Positions 1 to 6,900 are shown, counted from the first letter of the stretch. The stretch is DNA of 9,345 bases from Sphingobacteriaceae bacterium (GCA_025360355.1 JANYCL010000294.1:1-9345); one strand, 5' to 3'. Program-made: numbers and translations. Notes: generated from the sequence alone by a model not told the origin.

Positions 1-654
1 CAAATGAGCCGTACATCGGATGGGAAAAAAATATTTTATAGTTGGACAGAATCAGATTCAGCAATTGTTGGTTTAAAATGGAATATTTATCCCGATATAA
101 AATGGAAAGGTTTTGATGTAACAATAGGGAAATACACGGCTCGTATGAATGCTACTACTCTTGATGCAAATGCTGACCAAGGCGCATATTATCACTACAT
201 GAGTAATAAAGCTGTAGGTGTAAGTACTGTTTGTATGACAATGCCATTCACAATTACTAAAAATTCTACTTTGGATGGCAGCATAAATGTTGATACTTAT
301 TTCTTGGGTGATCAAGTTTGTCCGACAAACTTTAACATCTCTCCAATGATGTTTTCCTTTACATCTTGTACACCTACCTTTATTAAAGAAAATGCTACAA
401 ATAATTTTAGTCTCCAATCTTTCCCAAACCCAACTAATAATTCAACAACATTAATTATTGGTTTAAAAAAGGCCGATGATTTTGAAATTATTGTTTTTAA
501 TTCTATTGGTGAGAAAATGACTAATTTTAAAATAAACGGTCAGGCAGGTTCAAATGAGTTTAATATTGATCTTAGCCAATATAATAGTGGTTTATATTTG
601 ATCAGTATTGTAAGTGATTCGTTTACTGAGACAAAGAAAATTATTAAAGAATAA
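1..654 (+). CDS. T9SS type A sorting domain protein, C-terminal part (5' end off the window)
   Basis: This is the last 217 residues of a larger exported protein. The frame is open to the left edge (a Gln codon precedes the first ATG at 4), and the whole piece aligns with residues 488-699 of the complete neighbour at 969-3068, so the ATG at 4 is internal and not the start. By my count the first 108 residues are about 82% identical to the neighbour (19 differences), then comes a divergent linker, then a T9SS type A C-terminal domain starting near SFPNP and ending in TKKIIKE. T9SS tails direct passage across the outer membrane and are usually cleaved or linked to surface glycan. No function can be named for the body. 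Codons are AT-ending (all six Asn codons in the shared block are AAT), unlike the neighbour. No classical terminator follows directly. The T9SS tail is certain; the function is unknown. Confidence 0.9.
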   Translation, partial: QMSRTSDGKKIFYSWTESDSAIVGLKWNIYPDIKWKGFDVTIGKYTARMNATTLDANADQGAYYHYMSNKAVGVSTVCMTMPFTITKNSTLDGSINVDTYFLGDQVCPTNFNISPMMFSFTSCTPTFIKENATNNFSLQSFPNPTNNSTTLIIGLKKADDFEIIVFNSIGEKMTNFKINGQAGSNEFNIDLSQYNSGLYLISIVSDSFTETKKIIKE

Positions 655-968
655 TTTAGGTTTTAGGCATAAAAAAACAGCTTTTACCAGTTATGCCCAA
701 AAACCGACCAGATATAAAGTTGTAGGCCTTAAACTTGTAAAAGCCTAATACATTGCATAACTTAGTCATAGCTCATCCCCGGGTTTGTTAAAAATGGCAT
801 TCCAATATTGAATCCATTTAGCAAAAAGTTAAATAAGTTTTATATTACAAAATATTGACTATTTTCGCCCTTTATTTTGATTAATTGTTAATAAAAAATT
901 TATTTGCTGAACTCAGGATTTTTAGTACTTTTAAACGTTAAATTTTAAACCATAAATAAACAATAAAC
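655..968. other. Gene-free spacer with inverted repeats
   Basis: No coding frame here is credible. Three inverted repeats are visible. GGCATAA (666-672) pairs with TTATGCC (691-697). AGTTATGC (689-696) pairs with GCATAACT (755-762) and encloses a smaller TAGGC/GCCTA hairpin (723-747). A compact hairpin at 792-819 has AAATGG and ATTC on the left, GAAT and CCATTT on the right, one bulged C and a 7-nt loop. None is followed by a T-run on the plus strand, so they are not textbook terminators for the gene ending at 654. The right third is very AT-rich and carries the candidate promoter of the next gene. Confidence 0.5.
903..933 (+). promoter_or_regulatory. Candidate Bacteroidota-type promoter for the 969-3068 gene
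   Basis: TTTG at 903-906 is followed after exactly 19 nt by TACTTTTA at 926-933. This matches the phylum's -33 TTTG / -7 TAnnTTTG pattern except for the last base. Transcription would start near 940 and give a leader of about 28 nt. In such AT-rich DNA one near-match could be chance. Confidence 0.4.
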
Positions 969-3068
969 ATGAATAAACATCTACTCCTCGGAACTGCGCT
1001 TTTAGTAGCTATCAGTGCGTTTCCACAAGCCGGAAAATTGACGAAGCCAAGCGGCATTCTTCCATTGACTCCGAAGAAACTTGATTTTAACGAATCAAGT
1101 ATGACTAATGCTGCTTCTTTTAGCGGTACACCAAGACAAATTAAACATGTTACTAAGGCTAATGCTAACAAAACATCATCAACAATAGCTTCTAACATCT
1201 TTACAGGTTCAATGAACGCGTTTGGTTACTTAGTTTCTCAATCTGATCCTTTACAATACAAAAAAGGTATCAATGCAGTTTCTATGGTTGCCCGTAAAAA
1301 CGGTACTTATACTGCTTCTTCTAACAGTAATTCAGGTACAATTAATGGTTTATGGACTCTTAACCTAGGTACTACTTGGGATGAGACTTGTATCTGGTCT
1401 AATGCTACAAATTTAGCACGTTACCCAAATGGTGGTCTTTATAACCCATCAGGTAACACTAACATTAACAACGCATATTTCGTTGGTAGCGGTCCTATAA
1501 CAGGTGGTTCTGGTTGGTTAGGTAACTGGTACACTAGTAAGCAAGTTACAACACCGGGTAACACAACTTCAGGTGCTAATCAAATAGCTGAATTGGATGC
1601 AACTCCAACTATGAAGAAACATGCTTTTTCACGTTATTCATTTAGTACTATTGAAGGTGGCTTAGCTCGTTCTATCGCTTCTGTTTTAAACGATCCAAAT
1701 GGTACAACTTATGCTACAATTGGCTATAGAGGTGCTGCAATGGTAAAAGGTGTATTCAGCGCAGGTGCTTTTGCATGGAGCGTTGACTCTTTTTGTCCTC
1801 CTGTAAATGCAAGACCAGCTGATGGAAGTAAAATTGTTTTCGGTGCTCCAATTCAAGCATGGGATGAACTCGGACAAAACGGTTATGTTATATTATTCGG
1901 TTCAAGACTTGGTGAGTTATCAAACGCAACTCACGCTAGTCCTAAAGGAGGTATTCAGCCAATCGTTTACAAAACTTCGACTGGTGGTACAAGCTGGACT
2001 TTATTACCTTCTCAAGATTTTGCTGACCCAACTCAATTCAGAGGTGTTTATGATCGTGCATATCCAATTGCTACTAACAGTAATGTTGTTATTGCTAACT
2101 TCCAAGGTTCTGAAGGTTATGATGCAGCAGTTGACAATAATGGTCAGTTACACTTAGGTTCAATGTTATATGGTCACAACCAATCTCAATTAGATTCATT
2201 AGGATACCGTTATGTTTTCGGAACTGAGCAATATTCTTGGGGTGAAAGCGGTGCTTTTGAATATCCAATCATTTATGACTTCTATACAAAACCTTCTGGT
2301 GGATGGGATTATATAATGGTTGATTCAATGGGTACTGAAGGACCTGCAGGAACAAGCGGACAACCGGGTTACGGTTCAAACGTTTGGTCGGATGGTTCTG
2401 GTGCTAAAATGGATCAAGATGCTCGTTTACAAATGAGTCGTTCAACTGATGGGAAAAAAATCTTCTATAGCTGGACTGAATCTGACTCTGCAATTGTAGG
2501 TTTAAAATGGAACATTTATCCTGATATCAAATGGAAAGGTTATGATGTAACTATTCAAAAAGTAACTCCGCGCTTGAACGCAACTACACTTGATGCTAAC
2601 GTTGACCAAGGTGCATATTACCATTACATGTGTGATAAAGCGGTTGGTGCAAGTTCTGTTTGTTTAACTATGCCTTTCACTGTTACAAAAAATGCTACTT
2701 TAAATGGAGGCGTTAACGTTGATACTTATTTCTTGGGCGACCAACTTTGTCCTGCAAGCTTTAGTATTAACCCTATGCATCCAACAGGTGTTGCTACTTT
2801 AAACAACCCATCTGTTACTTTTGATGTATTTAACTATCCAAACCCTGCAAGTCAAGCTACAACAATTATTATCGGCTTAAAGAAAGCTGAGAACTTTGAA
2901 GTTGTGCTTTATAGCTCTGTAGGTCAAATGTTATCTACTTACAAGATCAATGGTCAAATTGGTTCTAACGAGATCAATGTAGATTTAACCAGCTTCAGTG
3001 CTGGTGTTTATTTCTACAATGTTAAAGTTGGAAATTCAGTTGTAACTAAAAAATTGATCGTTCAATAA
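969..3068 (+). CDS. Secreted T9SS type A sorting domain protein, probable beta-propeller-like body, function unknown
   Basis: A complete 699-aa exported protein. Residues 1-20 form a signal peptide (MNKH, hydrophobic LLLGTALLVAISAF, likely cleavage near Gln20). Residues 621-699 are a T9SS type A C-terminal domain starting FNYPNP and ending KKLIVQ, so the protein should be exported by Sec and then sent across the outer membrane by T9SS. The body (about 80-600) is rich in Gly, Ser, Thr and aromatics. It has a degenerate Asp-box, TSTGGTSW (336-343), with the Asp missing, and a similar STDGKKIFYSW strand at 492-502. This suggests a beta-propeller or sialidase-like fold, but I see no catalytic signature. 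Two cysteine pairs (555/565 and 141/276) and Cys594 could form disulfides. Codon use favours AAC, ATC and TTC more than the upstream paralog, hinting at high expression. It has its own likely promoter (903-933) and a terminator (3086-3118). The ATG at 969 is supported by the signal peptide that follows. Confidence 0.93.
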   Translation: MNKHLLLGTALLVAISAFPQAGKLTKPSGILPLTPKKLDFNESSMTNAASFSGTPRQIKHVTKANANKTSSTIASNIFTGSMNAFGYLVSQSDPLQYKKGINAVSMVARKNGTYTASSNSNSGTINGLWTLNLGTTWDETCIWSNATNLARYPNGGLYNPSGNTNINNAYFVGSGPITGGSGWLGNWYTSKQVTTPGNTTSGANQIAELDATPTMKKHAFSRYSFSTIEGGLARSIASVLNDPNGTTYATIGYRGAAMVKGVFSAGAFAWSVDSFCPPVNARPADGSKIVFGAPIQAWDELGQNGYVILFGSRLGELSNATHASPKGGIQPIVYKTSTGGTSWTLLPSQDFADPTQFRGVYDRAYPIATNSNVVIANFQGSEGYDAAVDNNGQLHLGSMLYGHNQSQLDSLGYRYVFGTEQYSWGESGAFEYPIIYDFYTKPSGGWDYIMVDSMGTEGPAGTSGQPGYGSNVWSDGSGAKMDQDARLQMSRSTDGKKIFYSWTESDSAIVGLKWNIYPDIKWKGYDVTIQKVTPRLNATTLDANVDQGAYYHYMCDKAVGASSVCLTMPFTVTKNATLNGGVNVDTYFLGDQLCPASFSINPMHPTGVATLNNPSVTFDVFNYPNPASQATTIIIGLKKAENFEVVLYSSVGQMLSTYKINGQIGSNEINVDLTSFSAGVYFYNVKVGNSVVTKKLIVQ

Positions 3069-3085
3069 TAATTGAACTTCTCTTT

Positions 3086-3118
3086 AAAAGCCCATTCGTT
3101 TATCGGATGGGCTTTTTT
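3086..3118 (+). terminator. Intrinsic terminator of the 969-3068 gene
   Basis: The stem AGCCCATTCG (3089-3098) pairs with CGGATGGGCT (3104-3113), including one G-T wobble. The loop is TTTAT, and a run of six T ends at 3118. It lies 18 nt after the stop codon. Confidence 0.9.
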
Positions 3119-3170
3119 ATTGTCTTAATCCCTGTAATTAACAAAATAAGCGAATTATTAACACCAGTTC

Positions 3171-3198
3171 ATTGCTGAATATTTTTTCTTAATATTTG
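3171..3198 (+). promoter_or_regulatory. Weak candidate promoter for the PUR-like gene
   Basis: ATTG (3171-3174) and AATATTTG (3191-3198) resemble the -33 and -7 elements. The first base of the -7 box is off, and the gap of 16 nt is shorter than the usual 19-21. The gene must be transcribed from this spacer because a strong terminator lies just upstream, but the exact site is uncertain. Confidence 0.25.
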
Positions 3199-3227
3199 TG
3201 ATGAACTAAACACAGAAGATAAAGACT

Positions 3228-3584
3228 ATGTCGGAAGAATTTGAAAAAAACGAGAGTAACGATAGGAACAACGATAGCGATTTGTTCTCAAAAGCAGTAA
3301 GAGCGGGAAAGCGTACTTATTTTTTTGATGTGAAATCAACACGCGGTAATGATTATTATTTAACCATTACTGAAAGTAAAAAACGATTTGGCCAGGACGG
3401 CAAATTCTTTTACGAGAAACATAAGATATTTTTATACAAAGAAGATTTCGAAAAATTCCTTGATGGCTTAAATGAAGCCGTTGATAATATCCGCGAAAAC
3501 GCACCTCCTATTACTTCCGTTTCAGAGAACGAAACAAGCAGCGGCGGTGAGAAGGATGTGAATTTTGAAGATCTAGGCAACTAA
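3228..3584 (+). CDS. PUR-alpha-like DNA/RNA-binding protein (DUF3276 family)
   Basis: A 118-aa cytoplasmic protein with no signal peptide or membrane segment. An acidic, Asn-rich N-terminus (1-18) precedes a single PUR-type repeat at about 19-90: LFSKAVRAGKRTYFFDVKST, a second strand pair around NDYYLTITESKKR, then FYEKHKIFLYKEDFEKFLDGL leading into the closing helix. Bacterial members of this family carry one PUR repeat, act as dimers, and bind single-stranded DNA or RNA (Borrelia BpuR is the studied example). They are nearly universal in Bacteroidota, where the role is poorly known and probably regulatory. The last 25 residues are polar and look disordered. The stop codon runs straight into the A-tract of the terminator. 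It stands alone between two terminators, converging on purL. Family assignment is firm; the cellular target cannot be told from sequence. Confidence 0.9.
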   Translation: MSEEFEKNESNDRNNDSDLFSKAVRAGKRTYFFDVKSTRGNDYYLTITESKKRFGQDGKFFYEKHKIFLYKEDFEKFLDGLNEAVDNIRENAPPITSVSENETSSGGEKDVNFEDLGN

Positions 3585-3619
3585 AAAAAAAGCCCCAACA
3601 AATGTTGGGGCTTTTTTTT
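3583..3619 (+). terminator. Bidirectional terminator between the PUR-like gene and purL
   Basis: A perfect 9-bp stem AGCCCCAAC (3591-3599) / GTTGGGGCT (3604-3612) has an AAAT loop, an A-run on the left (3583-3590) and a T-run on the right (3612-3619). The symmetry means it can also end transcripts arriving from purL on the minus strand. The left A-run begins within the stop codon of the PUR-like gene. Confidence 0.92.
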
Positions 3620-3621
3620 AG

Positions 3622-3658
3622 TTGAGATGCTGTATGCCGCTTCGCAAGGCAGCATGAC
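3622..3658 (-). repeat. Extragenic palindromic repeat, GTCAT family copy A
   Basis: Read on the minus strand it starts GTCATGCTG, contains GCGAAG, and ends CAGCATCTC. ATGCTG (3627-3632) pairs with CAGCAT (3650-3655), and TGCC (3635-3638) can pair with GGCA (3648-3651). It resembles the copies at 6877-6900 and 7038-7070 in its opening (GTCAT, C, pyrimidine, G) and in a central CGAAG. Confidence 0.5.
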
Positions 3659-3725
3659 TTTCTTTTGTTTAGTTCAATTGACTCACGTCGCTTTGCTGCG
3701 TTGCATAACTTTTATTTAGTAATAT

Positions 3726-3773
3726 ATCATGAAGTCTGAATCGGTCGTTAGACAAGATTCTGTACTTCATGAT
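3726..3773. repeat. Long hairpin directly after the purL stop codon
   Basis: A perfect 10-bp outer stem, ATCATGAAGT (3726-3735) / ACTTCATGAT (3764-3773), encloses GAATC (3738-3742) / GATTC (3756-3760) and then GTC (3744-3746) / GAC (3751-3753) around a GTTA loop. On the minus strand the hairpin begins at the last base of the purL stop codon. No T-run follows it, so it is more likely a 3' stabiliser or a palindromic repeat than a Rho-independent terminator. Confidence 0.7.
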
Positions 3774-6004
3774 TAATTCAATTTACTTTCGATGCTTGTA
3801 TTATAGAGATTTGAATAATCAGCAACAGAACCGTATTCAGTACCATCAATATTTATTTTATTTCCTTTCACGGTTCCTAATTTTGTAAACGCTGTGTTTT
3901 GTTTTTTAAGTTCAGCTTCCAACTGATTTATTTTTCCTGCTTCCACACTCACTACTACTCTGCTCTGTCCTTCACCAAACAAAAACGCATCTTTACGGAT
4001 TCCGGAAACAGAATTAATTTCAAAACCTAAATTGGCGGTTAAACCGGATTCTAATAAAGTAATGAATAAACCGCCATCACTTACATCATGCGCACTTTGA
4101 ATTAAATTGTTTTTAATTATTGACTTAACAGATTCCTGCACACCAAATTCTTCATCTAAATTAAAATAAGGCGCCGGTGAATTTTTTATTTTATGAAATG
4201 AAAATAAATATTCAGATGATGAGATATCATTTTTACTATTCCCAATTAAATAAATTACATCGCCTTCCTTTTTAAAACTTAAAGAAGTCTGCAATTTTTT
4301 ATCCATTACAATTCCTATCATGCCAATTGTTGGTGTAGGAAAAACAGGACCTTCGTAACTGGATTGATTATAAAAACTAACATTACCACCGGTAACAGGC
4401 GTTTTAAATTTTGTACAAGCTGCACTCATACCTTTAATAGAACCAACAAATTGCCAATACACTTCCGGATTATACGGATTTCCAAAATTTAAACAATTAG
4501 TCACAGCACTTGGTTCACCGCCGCTACAAACAATATTGCGTGCTGCTTCGCTAACTGCAATAGCACATCCAATTTCAGGATCAGCATTTACATAACGACT
4601 ATTACAATCCACACTCATTGCCAAAGCTTTTTTAGTTCCTTTTAAATTTACAACTGCAGCATCGCTTGCCATATTCGTACTCATGTTAACTGTTCCCACC
4701 ATGCTGTCGTACTGATTGTATACCCAACGTTTTGAGGCAATGTTTGGATGCGAAGCCAAATGTTTCATTACATCTTTCAGATCTTTTGGCTCAGCAACAC
4801 TTTCTATTTTAAATTTCTTCGATTCGGCATAATATGCGGGTTCTTTGTAATCGCGTTTATAAACGGGTGCATCACCGCCTAATACTAATGATACTGCAGG
4901 AAGGTCCGCTACTAATTCATTATGAAAGAAAAATTTAATTCTATCTCCTTTTTTCACAACACCGATCTCAACACAATTCAGATCCCATTTATCAAATATA
5001 TCGAGTATCTCTTTTTCTCTTCCTTTTTTCACAACAACCAACATACGTTCTTGTGATTCGCTTAATAAATATTCGAATGGATGCATCCCTTGCTGACGCG
5101 CAGGAACTTTATCTAACCAAATTTCCATCCCATGTTCGCCTTTGGCACTCATTTCACTCGTGCTGCAGGCGATACCTGCCGCGCCCATATCCTGCATACC
5201 AACAACGGCACCGGTTTTTATAATTTCTAATGTTGCTTCTAATAATAATTTTTCCTGGAACGGATCTCCAACTTGAACAGCCGGTAAATCTTTTGCGCTA
5301 TCTTCCGTTAGATCTTTACTTGCAAACGCCGCTCCTCCCATTCCATCTCTGCCTGTTGAAGAGCCTACGATAAATACAGGATTACCTTCACCATAAGAAA
5401 TAGCGCTAACCATTTCTCCTTTTTTCATAATGCCAACACTCATAGCATTTACCAAAGGATTCACATTATAACATTCATCAAAAAAAACTTCTCCGCCAAC
5501 AGTTGGAATGCCAAATGCGTTTCCATAATCACCAATACCTTTTACAACACCTTTAACTAACCATTTTGTTTTTTCTGAATTGATATCACCAAAACGTAAA
5601 GAGTTTAATTGTGCAATTGGCCGGGCACCCATCGTAAAAATATCGCGGTTAATTCCACCTACACCTGTTGCTGCACCTTGATAAGGTTCTAATGCACTTG
5701 GGTGATTATGAGATTCAATTTTAAAAGCACAAGCTAAGCCATCTCCAATATCAACTAAACCTGCATTCTCTTCTCCTGCTTTAGCTAACATGTGCGGACC
5801 ATCTTTTGGCAAAGTTTTTAACCAGGTAATTGAATTTTTGTAAGAACAATGTTCGCTCCACATTACTGAGTAAACTGATAATTCGGTAAAATTAGGCACA
5901 CGGCCTAAAGTGGTTTTTATTTTTTCGAATTCTTCGGGTAAAAGACCTAATTTTTTGGCGGTTTCTACATCCGTTAGCTGGTTGTTATAGTCGATTTTGT
6001 TCAT
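3773..6004 (-). CDS. purL: Phosphoribosylformylglycinamidine synthase subunit PurL (FGAM synthetase, small type)
   Basis: PurL carries out the fourth step of de novo purine synthesis in the cytoplasm: FGAR + ATP + glutamine-derived ammonia gives FGAM. At 743 aa it is the short form, which lacks the glutaminase domain and normally works with separate PurQ and PurS; neither is in this window. Visible family signatures are SEHCSYKNS (50-58), ESHNHPSALEPYQGAATGVGG (97-117, two pieces of one motif), the glycine-rich GRDGMGGAAF (218-227), GDPFQEK (246-252), QDMGAAGI (271-278), VTGGNVSFYNQ (537-547) and AHDVSDGGL (638-646). The two AIRS-type halves are both present and the length is normal, so the gene looks intact and functional. 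The ATG at 6004 gives the expected N-terminus. Upstream on its strand, TAGCTTTA (6049-6042) is a near-match to the -7 box but lacks a well-spaced -33 partner. No purine riboswitch was recognised in the short leader. Confidence 0.97.
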   Translation of the reverse strand: MNKIDYNNQLTDVETAKKLGLLPEEFEKIKTTLGRVPNFTELSVYSVMWSEHCSYKNSITWLKTLPKDGPHMLAKAGEENAGLVDIGDGLACAFKIESHNHPSALEPYQGAATGVGGINRDIFTMGARPIAQLNSLRFGDINSEKTKWLVKGVVKGIGDYGNAFGIPTVGGEVFFDECYNVNPLVNAMSVGIMKKGEMVSAISYGEGNPVFIVGSSTGRDGMGGAAFASKDLTEDSAKDLPAVQVGDPFQEKLLLEATLEIIKTGAVVGMQDMGAAGIACSTSEMSAKGEHGMEIWLDKVPARQQGMHPFEYLLSESQERMLVVVKKGREKEILDIFDKWDLNCVEIGVVKKGDRIKFFFHNELVADLPAVSLVLGGDAPVYKRDYKEPAYYAESKKFKIESVAEPKDLKDVMKHLASHPNIASKRWVYNQYDSMVGTVNMSTNMASDAAVVNLKGTKKALAMSVDCNSRYVNADPEIGCAIAVSEAARNIVCSGGEPSAVTNCLNFGNPYNPEVYWQFVGSIKGMSAACTKFKTPVTGGNVSFYNQSSYEGPVFPTPTIGMIGIVMDKKLQTSLSFKKEGDVIYLIGNSKNDISSSEYLFSFHKIKNSPAPYFNLDEEFGVQESVKSIIKNNLIQSAHDVSDGGLFITLLESGLTANLGFEINSVSGIRKDAFLFGEGQSRVVVSVEAGKINQLEAELKKQNTAFTKLGTVKGNKINIDGTEYGSVADYSNLYNTSIESKLN

Positions 6005-6084
6005 AGAGAAATAACTAAAAAAGAAAGCGCTAATTTACGTATAAAGCTATTTTAAAAAGGAGCATTTAATGAACAAATTATCAG

Positions 6085-6132
6085 TACCGAAGGAATTGAG
6101 GTTTGTGAAAAACAAACCTGAATCCTACGGTA
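6085..6132. repeat. Imperfect palindrome H1 in the purL/cupredoxin divergent spacer
   Basis: The inner stem AGGTTTGT (6099-6106) / ACAAACCT (6112-6119) has a GAAAA loop. It continues outward through TT/AA and AGGA/TCCT to an outer TACCG (6085-6089) / CGGTA (6128-6132), with only single-base bulges or mismatches between. CGGTAT at its right edge forms a further short palindrome with the ATACCG that opens the next element. Confidence 0.7.
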
Positions 6133-6135
6133 TAA

Positions 6136-6181
6136 TACCGGAGTGATCATTCCCCTATAAAAAACCTGATTTACTTCGGTA
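6136..6181. repeat. Imperfect palindrome H2, adjacent to H1
   Basis: TACCGGAGTGATCA (6136-6149) pairs with TGATTTACTTCGGTA (6167-6181) through two G-T wobbles and one bulge, leaving a 17-nt loop. Its right arm repeats the right arm of H1 (AACCTGA, then CGGTA), so the two elements appear related. It ends 4 nt before the -33 box of the cupredoxin promoter. Confidence 0.6.
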
Positions 6182-6185
6182 TAAA

Positions 6186-6217
6186 TTGCTTTTTTACATT
6201 AAAATGCTTTATTTTTG
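6186..6217 (+). promoter_or_regulatory. Bacteroidota-type promoter of the cupredoxin gene
   Basis: TTG (6186-6188), a 21-nt gap, and TATTTTTG (6210-6217), a perfect TAnnTTTG. Transcription would start near 6225, leaving a leader of about 17 nt before the ATG at 6242. A TTG codon in frame at 6215 lies inside the -7 box and therefore cannot be the start codon if this promoter is used. Confidence 0.65.
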
Positions 6218-6241
6218 TACATAACCTTAAAACTAAAAACT

Positions 6242-6871
6242 ATGAAAAAAATCTACTTAATTCTTTTTATTTGCATTGCCTTTTTAGGCGCAAAAGCTAC
6301 AACTTATTCGGTTAATATTGTCGGCGGGCCAGGGACGTATACTTTTTCACCCGCCCTAACCAACTGTTCTGTTGGCGACCAGGTTATTATTCAGGCAGCG
6401 AGTTTTCATCCAATTGCACAAGTTGATGGCACTACTTGGGCAGCTAGCGGAACTACAACCATGACCGGCGGATGGGGTTCGAACACAACAACATTTACTT
6501 ATACTGCTGTTTCTACCGGCACTGTTTATTTCATTTGTCAGTTCCATCTTTTTAAAGGAATGATCATTGTTAATTCGGTTGGTATTAACGAAACTGCTGC
6601 TGCGTTTTTAAACAATTACAATTTGTTTCCGAATCCTGCTAAGAGTAATGTAAATGTTAGTTTTGGTTTAACTGAAGCTTCTAGTTTAAATATTAAATTA
6701 TTTAATATTGCCGGACAAGAAATAAAAACGTTTGTAAGCGATCTTAATTTAGCAATGGGTAATTACCAATATAATTTTGATCTACCACAAGGTATTTCTG
6801 ATGGTAATTATTTCATTGAAATTAGTTCGGGTAACAGAAAAACAACTAAGAAATTATTAGTGAGTAAATAA
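6242..6871 (+). CDS. Plastocyanin-like (type 1 copper) protein with T9SS sorting domain
   Basis: A 209-aa exported protein. Residues 1-19 are a signal peptide (MKK, hydrophobic IYLILFICIAFLG, cleavage likely after AKA). Residues 20-112 form a small cupredoxin domain: VGDQVIIQ (44-51) precedes FHP with His56, and near the end YFICQFHLFKGM supplies Cys99, His102 and Met107. The C-x2-H-x4-M spacing is that of plastocyanin, so a complete type 1 copper site (His56, Cys99, His102, Met107) is predicted. Residues 126-209 are a T9SS type A tail (LFPNP, then GNYFIEI, then TTKKLLVSK). It should therefore be a secreted or surface-held copper-binding or electron-transfer protein; the partner is unknown. 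The ATG at 6242 was chosen over an in-frame TTG at 6215 because it starts directly at the signal peptide and because the TTG sits in the promoter. The gene is monocistronic, divergent from purL and convergent with the PorE-like gene. Confidence 0.88.
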   Translation: MKKIYLILFICIAFLGAKATTYSVNIVGGPGTYTFSPALTNCSVGDQVIIQAASFHPIAQVDGTTWAASGTTTMTGGWGSNTTTFTYTAVSTGTVYFICQFHLFKGMIIVNSVGINETAAAFLNNYNLFPNPAKSNVNVSFGLTEASSLNIKLFNIAGQEIKTFVSDLNLAMGNYQYNFDLPQGISDGNYFIEISSGNRKTTKKLLVSK

Positions 6872-6876
6872 ACTCT

Positions 6877-6900
6877 GTCATCCTGAGTTAACCGAAGGAC
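6877..6900 (+). repeat. Extragenic repeat, GTCAT family copy B
   Basis: It opens GTCATCCTGA and closes CCGAAGGAC, with TCCT (6881-6884) able to pair with AGGA (6896-6899) around GTTAAC. It lies 5 nt after the cupredoxin stop codon. It shares its opening and the CCGAAGG core with copy C at 7038. Confidence 0.5.

Noticed and set aside
4..6. ATG at 4 as the start of a complete 216-aa gene
   Set aside because: The frame is open to the left edge, there is no signal peptide, and the residues align with position 489 of the neighbouring paralog, so the gene is cut by the window.
73..417. Minus-strand frame of 114 aa opposite the first gene
   Set aside because: It lies antisense to a clear T9SS protein, is Cys/Ile-rich with no domain character, and is a shadow frame. 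The same applies to minus-strand frames at 938-1198, 1686-1877 and 6356-6547.
1807..2157. Overlapping plus-strand 116-aa frame inside the 969-3068 gene
   Set aside because: It is an out-of-frame shadow of a well supported gene with low-complexity Leu/Val content. The plus frame at 8407-8622 is likewise a shadow of the PorE-like gene.
6005..6084. Purine riboswitch or similar leader in front of purL
   Set aside because: The likely leader is short and AT-rich, with no recognisable conserved riboswitch core; the palindromes at 6085-6181 lie upstream of the probable promoter.
6085..6181. Twin palindromes as a CRISPR array or as terminators
   Set aside because: There are only two imperfect units with internal dyad symmetry, no spacers of uniform length, and no T-run after either stem.
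6215..6241. TTG at 6215 as the start of the cupredoxin gene
   Set aside because: The codon lies inside a perfect TAnnTTTG promoter box and would add nine residues before the signal peptide; the ATG at 6242 fits better.
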